From positions 1 through 7,204 of the forward strand of contig JABIQT010000001.1 of the NCBI GenBank assembly GCA_018667995.1: DNA of 7,204 nucleotides, given 5' to 3'. Position numbers and translations under genes: made by a program. Shown here in pieces: positions 1 to 5,544 of this stretch. This stretch comes from Candidatus Latescibacterota bacterium (GTDB lineage: Bacteria; JAAXHH01; JABIQT01). The notes beneath the pieces are model-generated. The model ran no database searches. It had not been told where the DNA came from and worked only from the letters and a program-made list of their open reading frames with translations. Numbering within the stretch: position 1 is the stretch's first letter; each line of letters opens with the position of its first letter.

Positions 1-78
1 CTTCACGTTGCTTCTGATCACCCAACACACGCTATGAATGACGAGATGCCTGTGGCAGTGAGTAGAAGCAACGTGAAG
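1..78. repeat. Perfect 15-bp inverted repeat spanning the first gene's start
   Basis: The arm at 1-15 (CTTCACGTTGCTTCT) is the exact reverse complement of 64-78 (AGAAGCAACGTGAAG), with 48 bases between. The ATG at 34 lies in the loop and the right arm encodes part of the N-terminus (codons 11-15). A 15-bp perfect match this close is very unlikely by chance. The left arm begins at the first base of the window, so the repeat may be longer. It could be an operator pair for the adjacent winged-helix protein, a long-loop mRNA hairpin over the start, the edge of an element, or a fold-back artefact if this is a contig end. Confidence 0.85.
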
Positions 79-756
79 GACAGGCTGGTGACCCACCTAA
101 TAGAGATGCCAGTGGGTACAGACTGTGCCCCCAGGTGCCTGGCTTCGTATCTCGGCATCGACATAGGAGACCTTCATCAGCTGAGCGTAGAGCTTTCCAG
201 TGAGGGGGTGCCTGTGTGCTGGTTGCACGCCCATCTGCCGGTCTTCGGATACTGGTATGCGCACAATGCAGAGGAACTCCTGGCATTCCGGCAAGCGCTC
301 GGAGACGAGAATGCGCGACAGCTTTCCGGTATCGACATAGCTCTCGAGAAAATGAGGCAGGGGGGTTTGGCTTCCGACTCAACCGAACGCCCCAATCCTG
401 AAGACCGCAGGATTCCAGAGCCAACTGCAGACAGACGCGGTCCGGGCGACAGCGCCCATGTGCTGGACTTCGAGGAGCAAATGTCTGGCTGGGGTGCCCA
501 ACTGTGTCCTGACTTTGTGCCAACTCGACAGGAGCTGTTGCTCCTCGCAAAACACTGGTACGATTGGGTCGACAAGCACAACTACTTCCTCACCCTCAAT
601 GTTTCCCTTACGTGGATTCGCCATCGCGACTACTCCATGGCACGCATCGGCGAAATCGTCGATGTCTTGGGCGAACAGGTCCTGCAGGAGCGAGGGATAT
701 TGCCCAATGATGATGAAGAGTTTCTTGAGGAGGGTTATCCAGATGAATGCCATTAA
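34..756 (+). CDS. Winged-helix-like hypothetical protein (possibly 5'-incomplete)
   Basis: This encodes 240 aa from the ATG at 34. Residues 14-107 fit a winged helix-turn-helix layout: a first helix (VKDRLVTHLIEMPVG), a helix-turn-helix region around 33-57 (CLASYLGIDIGDLHQLSVEL), a wing around 60-75 with VPVCWLHA and GYWYA, then a long charged helix. This layout occurs in small phage-type and BirA-like DNA-binding proteins. A polar linker (about 110-145) leads to an acidic, Trp-rich C-terminal region of unknown fold. The start is uncertain: no good ribosome binding site precedes ATG 34, and the frame stays open back to base 1, so the gene may begin before the window; ATG 46 and GTG 73 are alternatives. 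It overlaps the next frame (ATG 743) by 14 bases, implying coupled translation. It could be the regulator of the downstream operon. The fold is judged by eye. Confidence 0.7.
   Translation: MNDEMPVAVSRSNVKDRLVTHLIEMPVGTDCAPRCLASYLGIDIGDLHQLSVELSSEGVPVCWLHAHLPVFGYWYAHNAEELLAFRQALGDENARQLSGIDIALEKMRQGGLASDSTERPNPEDRRIPEPTADRRGPGDSAHVLDFEEQMSGWGAQLCPDFVPTRQELLLLAKHWYDWVDKHNYFLTLNVSLTWIRHRDYSMARIGEIVDVLGEQVLQERGILPNDDEEFLEEGYPDECH
727..734 (+). promoter_or_regulatory. Strong ribosome binding site for the small frame at 743
   Basis: GAGGAGGG lies 8 bases before the ATG at 743, inside the 3' end of the preceding gene. It is the best Shine-Dalgarno match in the left block. It is the main argument that translation really initiates at 743 although the frame is soon stopped. 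Confidence 0.65.
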
Positions 757-1090
757 CACTCACAGGAGCAGGTACCTGATACATACGGTTGGCCTGGACG
801 GGCCTATGGTCGCTCAATGCTTCTACATGGACTGTGCCGCAACAACGCGACTACTGGAAGACTTGCGTTCACCGTCCTCGGTGTAAGAGTCAGAAGGCAG
901 AATCAGGATTGCTGCTAGGACGCGGTCTCAGTATTTCTCTGATCTGCATATACCGTACGTTACAAACGCGGTCTTCGAGGCAGGCGCCCGTTGGGCCTTT
1001 GACAGAAGTTTATCTGCGGATAGATTCCGTTTTCCCGGTATCAGCGCCTACAAGGTTCATAGGACTCTTTCTCTGTCACATACGGTATGA
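743..1090 (+). pseudogene. Small gene interrupted by an in-frame TAA (or a 47-aa ORF plus open continuation)
   Basis: From ATG 743 the frame encodes 47 aa (including YLIHTVGLDGPMVAQCF) and stops at TAA 884-886. The same frame then stays open for 67 more codons, with a protein-like mix including SDLHIPYVTNAVFEAGARW. It ends at TGA 1088-1090, which overlaps the next gene's ATG as ATGA. Strong ribosome binding site, overlap with the upstream gene, and ATGA junction downstream are what an intact 115-codon operon member would show if the TAA were a sense codon (CAA, for example). The second segment has no ATG, GTG or TTG, so it cannot start independently in the usual way. Options are a recent nonsense mutation, a sequencing error, stop readthrough, or a genuine 47-aa product followed by chance openness. 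The product is not recognised. Confidence 0.5.
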
Positions 1091-1836
1091 CGCCAGCAAA
1101 AAGCCCGAGCCCCAGGCTCTTCAAGACCATCTTTCAGGCACGATATGCACCTTCGCTGGCCTTCTATGCCCGTTTCGCTGAGGCGGCATCGGAGTTTGAG
1201 AACTATCCGAAGTGGGAGACAACCTGGAACTCTGTAGTCAGGCAAGACTACGCGCACATGTGCAGTATGATCGTGCGGCATGATTTTCTCGCATATGAGC
1301 AGGACAACGAGGACGAGGAACTGGAGAAAGAGCGTGTCCATCAGCTTCTTTCCGACGTACCTACGGCACTAGGGATTGAACGGTTCACGAGGCTCGGTCT
1401 GAGGAGACGCTATCTCGTGCCGACCGGGATGGCATTTTCTGAGCTGGTCTCAGTGTTCGAGCTCAAGTTCATGTCACCCAGGCATGTCGATGTACCCGGT
1501 GTTCCAAGCGATCTCGAGGATCTTATGTACCGAGCCGACATGAGGGACGGTGACGATCGGTTTCACATTGGCCTAGGACCTGTGCATAGAGACGAGTTGC
1601 CGTTGGCATTGGGACTCAACCATGATCGTCATCTGGATCCCAGCAGCCCAGACCAACTGGAGATTGTGCTTGATAGCTATCCCGATGTCGCGCTATTTAT
1701 TGATGTGGATCTCTACCGAGACGAAGACGACTGTGCTGTCGGGGTTGCCAACGATTTCTATAAGTCTGCTTGCGATAGGTTAAGTCAGATCGCAAACGGA
1801 TATGCAGACTACTGCTTCTCCCAGAAGGTGGCATGA
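1087..1836 (+). CDS. Hypothetical protein with TIGR04255-like features
   Basis: This encodes 249 aa. ATG 1087 was chosen because it forms an ATGA overlap with the preceding frame; no separate ribosome binding site is evident, so translation is probably coupled. The order of features recalls the TIGR04255 'sporadically distributed protein' family: an N-terminal strand/helix region, a RLGLRRRYLVP segment at about 102-112 where that family has a 'GLRYINRI'-type motif, then the late strand LFIDVDLY (203-210) followed by an acidic turn and a final amphipathic helix (DFYKSACDRLSQIANGYADY) where that family has 'LDIDVF' and a terminal helix. No catalytic motif, membrane segment or signal peptide is visible, so a cytoplasmic binding or sensing role is a guess. 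The family match rests on remembered motif spacing. The next gene starts one base after its stop. Confidence 0.7.
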   Translation: MTPAKSPSPRLFKTIFQARYAPSLAFYARFAEAASEFENYPKWETTWNSVVRQDYAHMCSMIVRHDFLAYEQDNEDEELEKERVHQLLSDVPTALGIERFTRLGLRRRYLVPTGMAFSELVSVFELKFMSPRHVDVPGVPSDLEDLMYRADMRDGDDRFHIGLGPVHRDELPLALGLNHDRHLDPSSPDQLEIVLDSYPDVALFIDVDLYRDEDDCAVGVANDFYKSACDRLSQIANGYADYCFSQKVA

Positions 1837-1837
1837 C

Positions 1838-2497
1838 ATGACCCTAGCAGCCCTCAGGAGTGCGAAAGCCGGATCCTCCACGACTCTGTCAGTAGACGAG
1901 TCTCAGGAGGATCCCGGCCCGAAGTTGATCAAATTCCCGAGGTCACGTCGCGACCCGCAGACCGAAATCGCCATGGAGGCCATGGAGAACGACGCAGACG
2001 ATCAGGAGGTCGATCCCTCGGACGCTACGTCAGGGCGATCCTACACGGAGGTCTCGTCCTCCAAACGCCAGCCGATGCATATGGTCAGCTCCGAGTCAAG
2101 GCGACGCGGTACCGTCAGCCCGCCATATAGGCTCGCGGTAAGGGTACACTTGGTTCAGCAGTTGTCCGACGATCTGAAGGTGATGGCGCGAACAGCTCGT
2201 TCTACAGCTGCAACGTCTGCCGTCGCGTCGTTTTTGGAAGCCGTACACAGGATGGCCGACGTCATACCGGGAGAGACGCTTACCGATGTTGCTTTCGCCC
2301 TCGCCAATGCACTGGTAGTAGACAACCGTTGGACAAACTACCGCTCGGATCAATTCGAAGGAGCCAGGGAGATTCTGTCTGACCTTGGCAACCGTCGTCA
2401 GGTGACAGACAGGGCAGCCGACAAGGCTATCCTCGAATTGGAGGATCTGGGCTTCTCCACGACTGCTTTCTCCTTCGACATTGAGACCAGCGACTGA
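1838..2497 (+). CDS. Hypothetical protein with polar N-terminus and helical C-terminus; candidate PIN partner
   Basis: This encodes 219 aa from ATG 1838, preceded by AGAAGGTG at 1823-1830 and starting one base after the upstream stop. The in-frame ATG at 1802 is rejected because it would overlap the previous gene by 35 bases without a better binding site. Residues 1-95 are polar and low in hydrophobics, with acidic stretches (NDADDQEVD around 51-59) and basic clusters (RSRR, SRRR), so probably disordered. From about residue 97 the sequence is helix-forming (VRVHLVQQLSDDLKVMA, SAVASFLEAVHRMADVI, TLTDVAFALANALVV). The family is not recognised. A position directly before a PIN-like protein, with a flexible region attached to a helical domain, is compatible with an antitoxin or scaffold. 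That role is inferred from context alone. A later start dropping part of the polar region cannot be excluded. Confidence 0.75.
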   Translation: MTLAALRSAKAGSSTTLSVDESQEDPGPKLIKFPRSRRDPQTEIAMEAMENDADDQEVDPSDATSGRSYTEVSSSKRQPMHMVSSESRRRGTVSPPYRLAVRVHLVQQLSDDLKVMARTARSTAATSAVASFLEAVHRMADVIPGETLTDVAFALANALVVDNRWTNYRSDQFEGAREILSDLGNRRQVTDRAADKAILELEDLGFSTTAFSFDIETSD

Positions 2498-2502
2498 ATC
2501 CC

Positions 2503-3327
2503 TTGTCGGCCGACCGACATTTCCTAGACACAACAGTTGTGCGCGGCCTTCTGCTGGGCACACCAGCGTACAAACAACGCCTGGGAGTCCGGATCGGAGG
2601 TGAGAAATACGTTTCGCGCTACGTGGCAATGGAAGTCCGACGGGGATATGTCTGTCACCTTATTGATTTCTACTCGCTTCTCTCAATGGATCATGTCCAT
2701 TCGCTGAGTGAAGCAATGACTCTCTGGACGCACTCGTTCAGCGGCAGAGGAGTGAAGGCGGTCCTCGGACTGGTAGCTCAACTGATCAGTGGCCACAGGC
2801 TCGACCCATCTACTCAGCGAGACAAGACCCGAGTTCAAGTCGCAATCCGGTCGTACATCCGATCGATCGAGGCCAAGATGAGGGGCCAGTTCAAGGACAC
2901 GGGACAGGACCGGACTCGCTGCCGAAGGGCTCGAGTAGCTCTCCGTTCTTTCGACGACATCTCACTCCGCGCCTTCCGCAAGCAGTTTGGAGACACCGAT
3001 GCCTGCAGACGTGGGTGTGCGATAGACTCGTTCTTGACCGGAACCTACCCGGTCGAGGTTGAGACTTTCATCAGGCAAGCCGAAGGAATGACTGGCCGTG
3101 AGTCGCTCGGCTTTCGAAAGGTTGCCGGAGAGTTGAAGCGTCTGTCTGAGAAGGGAGCACAAGTCTGCACCTGCGCCAGTTGTTCAAAGATCGGGGATGC
3201 TGTGATCGCACTTGACGCTCCGCGCCACATGGATCTCGCGCACACGGACCATTCATTCGATCATCTTTGTCCTCCTATCGGTCAGCCCCACACCAAACTC
3301 CCCCCCGAGAGCGCCGCAAATCCCTAG
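2503..3327 (+). CDS. PIN-like domain protein (putative ribonuclease)
   Basis: This encodes 274 aa from TTG 2503, five bases after the upstream stop; an in-frame TGA at 2482-2484 rules out a longer N-terminus. TTG is the only ordinary start ahead of the key FLDTTVV strand (Asp9). PIN-type acidic positions are present in order: Asp9 in FLDTT, Glu44 in YVAMEVRRGY, Asp232 in KIGDAVIAL, and Asp249 in AHTDHSFDHLCPPIG, which matches the 'T-D-x-x-F' end seen in PIN families. PIN proteins are usually metal-dependent RNases, often toxins. At 274 aa it is about twice a VapC-type toxin: a helical, basic insert of roughly 170 residues separates the Glu from the late Asp residues. Cys222, Cys224 and Cys227 (CTCASC), plus Cys139, could bind metal. 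It is probably the effector of the block. PIN assignment is fairly confident; substrate is unknown. Confidence 0.8.
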   Translation: MSADRHFLDTTVVRGLLLGTPAYKQRLGVRIGGEKYVSRYVAMEVRRGYVCHLIDFYSLLSMDHVHSLSEAMTLWTHSFSGRGVKAVLGLVAQLISGHRLDPSTQRDKTRVQVAIRSYIRSIEAKMRGQFKDTGQDRTRCRRARVALRSFDDISLRAFRKQFGDTDACRRGCAIDSFLTGTYPVEVETFIRQAEGMTGRESLGFRKVAGELKRLSEKGAQVCTCASCSKIGDAVIALDAPRHMDLAHTDHSFDHLCPPIGQPHTKLPPESAANP

Positions 3328-3392
3328 CAGCCGTCTGCGTTCGGACGCACAATCCGACGACAGGTGGATGACAACCGCTGCACCGGCGTAAC

Positions 3393-3409
3393 TGATTGAT
3401 AAACAATCA
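3393..3409. repeat. Small hairpin upstream of the terminator stem
   Basis: TGATTG at 3393-3398 pairs with CAATCA at 3404-3409 around the loop ATAAA. It is AT-rich and only three bases before the next stem, so the two form a tandem hairpin unit. On the minus strand its T-rich sequence extends the U-tract of the following terminator. Confidence 0.55.
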
Positions 3410-3412
3410 AAA

Positions 3413-3439
3413 GGCCCTCGGATAGATGATTCGAGGGCC
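3413..3439 (-). terminator. Rho-independent-type terminator, possibly bidirectional
   Basis: GGCCCTCG (3413-3420) pairs perfectly with CGAGGGCC (3432-3439) around an 11-base loop. Read on the minus strand the stem is followed by TTTTGATTGTTT, a good U-rich tail. Read on the plus strand it is preceded by A-rich sequence and followed only by CTCTTCGTCT, a weaker tail. It may end the left operon and also block minus-strand transcription; no minus-strand gene is convincing in this window. Confidence 0.7.
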
Positions 3440-3532
3440 CTCTTCGTCTGCATTCGGTTGATAATCCGACAGCAGCGCGTCGACCCGCCCTGATGATCGC
3501 GTCGTCAGACCGCATCGCCTATCGTTCTGCTC

Positions 3533-3616
3533 ATGAGACGCTCGATTCTCTCCCTGCTCCTGCTCGCCGTCCCCTCTACGCCCACAACGGGGTCGTGGCT
3601 ATTGCTTTGCCTGTGA
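3533..3616 (+). other. Orphan signal-peptide-like frame (27 codons)
   Basis: ATG 3533 opens MRRSILSLLLLAVPSTP, a positively charged start plus hydrophobic core typical of a secretion signal. The frame stops at TGA 3614-3616 with no mature domain, and further in-frame stops follow. It resembles the N-termini of both caspase proteins downstream (short Arg-containing start, Leu-rich core). It may be the remnant of a lost exported gene or a chance hydrophobic frame; no clear binding site precedes it. Confidence 0.25.
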
Positions 3617-3801
3617 GAGGGGATTTGAGTGATTGGCCTGAGAATACCCACTGGCAGAAAGTAGAACGGTTGTGAGGGATGAATGCTTCGACTACGATCG
3701 CCACACGGTTGTCTCGGGCATGGCTGCATTGAGCAAGCACGCCGGGCAATCTGCGGGCCCCCGCGCAAGGGCTGAAAAGACTGCGCCGAGAACCGACATG
3801 C

Positions 3802-3807
3802 AGGAGA
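3802..3807 (+). promoter_or_regulatory. Ribosome binding site fixing the first caspase start
   Basis: AGGAGA sits 8 bases before GTG 3816. It supports this GTG over the far upstream ATG 3672, and over ATG 3858, which has a weaker match ahead of it. Confidence 0.7.
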
Positions 3808-3815
3808 CACGACCC

Positions 3816-5432
3816 GTGAAAATTGGCAAGCTGCGGCACATTGTCCACGAGCAGTGGATGCGAGCCACCATCGCTGCCCTCGTCCTGCTCCTGGCCCCGA
3901 CGGGAGCTCACGCCACGGATGATGATCGGGGGATTCGCGCTGTTTACGCGGAGACTCGCACCGCGTTGGTCATCGGCAATGCCGCCTATCCGAACGGACC
4001 CCTACGCAATCCGGTCAACGATGCGTTGGACCTGGCTGAGTTGCTCACGCAGCGCAGCTTCGACGTGACGCTACTCACTGACGCGGACAAGCGAGAGATG
4101 GAAACAGCGATCCGGGAATTCGGCAAAAAGCTTGCCGGCGGCGGCGTGGGGCTGTTCTACTACGCCGGTCACGCTGTTCAGGCTGACGGCGTGAACTACT
4201 TGATGCCCATCGATGCCGCACCCACCAAAGAAACTGACACCCAGTACATGGCGGTAAACGCCGGGCTCGTGCTTGGTGAGCTGGGCAGTAAAAGCAACCG
4301 GCTGAACTTGGTGATCCTCGACGCCTGCCGCGATAATCCCTTCGCACGCAGCTTCCGTTCGGCGAGCCGTGGCTTGGCGACGATGGACTCTCCGCGGGGG
4401 ACCCTTATTGCCTACGCCACGAGTTCCGGCAAATCGGCTGCCGATGGGGATGGGCGCAACGGAACCTACACTCGGCATCTGATCGAACAGATGCGAGTAC
4501 CTGGGCAGGAATTGCAGGACATGTTCAGAGAAGTCCGTGCGAACGTCGAGCGGGCGACCGCCGGAGCGCAGATTCCGCAAGAGTGGGACAGCACTACGGG
4601 CCGTTTCTATTTTACTCCGATTGATGTCCTTGACGATCAACTCGATCTGACGACGGCGGAGCTGGCCCACTATCAGCAACTCCTTGATGAACAACGCGCC
4701 GCCGATCTCGCAATCGAAGATCTCCAGGCCAGCAAGTTCACCGCCATCGCCGAGATGGAGCGACAGATCGAGGCGTTGCGAATGCAGATCTCCGAACCAG
4801 GTTCGGCGGACAACACGCTGGATCAACTGCTCTCGCTCGGGAAGCAGCGAGAGCAGTATCAGAAGGACATGGAGGCTGCGAGGGAGAAAGCCGAGGAGGA
4901 ACGCCGCGCGCGGGAGGCGAAAATCGCCAGACTCCGCGCCTTGGAGCTATCCAAGCGTAGGGCGAGGTTTGAAGCCGACTACGAGAAGTACAGATGGATC
5001 ATTAACAGTGAACTCATGCAGCCCGCAGAGAGAATGCGAGCGTGGCGATTGATATGCACCACCTGGGGCGTGGAAGACGCCAGTGAAATCGCAGGCCCGC
5101 TGTTTTGGGATGGTGTAGCCGGCACTGTCTCCGCCACAATGCCTGACCTGAACGGAATTAAGGTCGTCATCGTGTTCAGGGAGAGCCGGAACTTGGACGC
5201 AGGGGCGGCTGAATCACTCCTGCTTTCAATGGGGGCCAGTTCCTCATTCGTCAGACAGGTCGAATCCAGCCACACTGGTGAACTCCACTACTGGGATATA
5301 GACAGCTCCATGGCTGCGCACGTTGCAGTAGCTCTGGAACAGATTGAGCAATTGAGCCCAATCCCGGGGAAAGATGCAAACGCCAAGAAGAATGTACGCC
5401 AACCAGAAATGCGGCTCTACATTACCAGATGA
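3816..5432 (+). CDS. Exported caspase-like cysteine peptidase (C14) with coiled coil
   Basis: This encodes 538 aa from GTG 3816. The ATG at 3672 would add 48 charged residues before the signal peptide and is rejected. Residues 15-33 form a signal sequence (MRATIAALVLLLAPTGAHA, AHA cleavage motif); ATG 3858 at residue 15 is a credible alternative start. The caspase-fold domain starts at TALVIGNAAYPNGPLRNPVND; the catalytic dyad is His119 (YYAGHA) and Cys171 (LDACRDNPF), both intact. A long charged coiled coil covers about 275-385, then a linker with AWRLICTTW. The last part (about 447-513, KVVIVFRESR to LEQIEQL) is a small alpha/beta module of unknown role, similar in pattern to periplasmic peptide-binding or SPOR/LytR_C-like modules. 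The family cleaves proteins at specific residues; site of action is probably periplasmic or extracellular. A paralogue follows after 112 bases. Peptidase assignment is strong; substrate is unknown. Confidence 0.9.
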   Translation: MKIGKLRHIVHEQWMRATIAALVLLLAPTGAHATDDDRGIRAVYAETRTALVIGNAAYPNGPLRNPVNDALDLAELLTQRSFDVTLLTDADKREMETAIREFGKKLAGGGVGLFYYAGHAVQADGVNYLMPIDAAPTKETDTQYMAVNAGLVLGELGSKSNRLNLVILDACRDNPFARSFRSASRGLATMDSPRGTLIAYATSSGKSAADGDGRNGTYTRHLIEQMRVPGQELQDMFREVRANVERATAGAQIPQEWDSTTGRFYFTPIDVLDDQLDLTTAELAHYQQLLDEQRAADLAIEDLQASKFTAIAEMERQIEALRMQISEPGSADNTLDQLLSLGKQREQYQKDMEAAREKAEEERRAREAKIARLRALELSKRRARFEADYEKYRWIINSELMQPAERMRAWRLICTTWGVEDASEIAGPLFWDGVAGTVSATMPDLNGIKVVIVFRESRNLDAGAAESLLLSMGASSSFVRQVESSHTGELHYWDIDSSMAAHVAVALEQIEQLSPIPGKDANAKKNVRQPEMRLYITR

Positions 5433-5544
5433 GGCGTCGGCGATTCCGAGAGACCCCGATCTCCGAAGATGCTCGCAGTTGGCCGATCGTTTGCCATTGG
5501 CGTCTCTCTTGTTCATGGGGCTCTACACGCGCGGGTTGTAGTTC
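5433..5544 (+). other. Spacer between the caspase paralogues
   Basis: These 112 bases contain no convincing gene or terminator hairpin, so the two caspase genes may be cotranscribed. No strong promoter was recognised. The sequence just before ATG 5545 has only a weak ribosome binding match (GCGGG). Confidence 0.5.

Larger units (their letters stand above)
3332..3470. repeat. Imperfect 26-27-bp direct repeat flanking the hairpins
   Basis: The copy at 3332-3358 and the copy at 3445-3470 share CGTCTGC, one mismatched base, TTCGG, a variable spacer of 6 or 5 bases, then AATCCGAC. Each copy contains a short internal inverted repeat (TCGG with CCGA). The left copy also forms TGCGT-TCGG-ACGCA at 3336-3349. 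The two copies bracket the hairpins at 3393-3439. They could be protein binding sites or remnants of a duplication or element boundary; no recombinase gene is present here. Confidence 0.6.
3328..3815. other. Intergenic region between the two gene blocks
   Basis: These 488 bases carry no convincing gene. They hold the direct repeat and hairpins at 3332-3470, an orphan signal-peptide-like frame at 3533-3616, and an in-frame but probably untranslated extension of the caspase gene (3672-3815). A 60-codon frame at 3493-3675 lacks a binding site and protein-like features. No promoter hexamers could be called with confidence, though one is expected for the caspase genes. Confidence 0.6.

Noticed and set aside
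32-550. 172-codon minus-strand open frame
   Set aside because: It is antisense to the winged-helix-like gene; its translation is Arg-, Pro- and Ser-rich and shows no domain.
817-939. Alternative frame from ATG 817 (MLLHGLCRNN...) as evidence for programmed frameshifting
   Set aside because: The stretch reads fairly naturally, but no slippery heptamer or stimulatory structure was found, and the frame from 743 explains the junctions better.
789-1181. 130-codon plus-strand open frame
   Set aside because: It has no ribosome binding site, runs almost 100 bases into the gene at 1087, and its composition (many Cys, Arg, Leu, Ser) is unlike a folded protein. The frame from 743 has better signals.
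2096-2629. 177-codon minus-strand open frame
   Set aside because: It is antisense to the antitoxin-like gene and the PIN start, with no binding site or domain-like features.
3493-3675. 60-codon plus-strand open frame in the spacer
   Set aside because: It has no binding site and no recognisable features, and overlaps the alternative signal-peptide-like frame.
4071-4826. 251-codon minus-strand open frame
   Set aside because: It is antisense to the first caspase domain and coiled coil; it arises from the same codon bias as its counterpart opposite the second paralogue.
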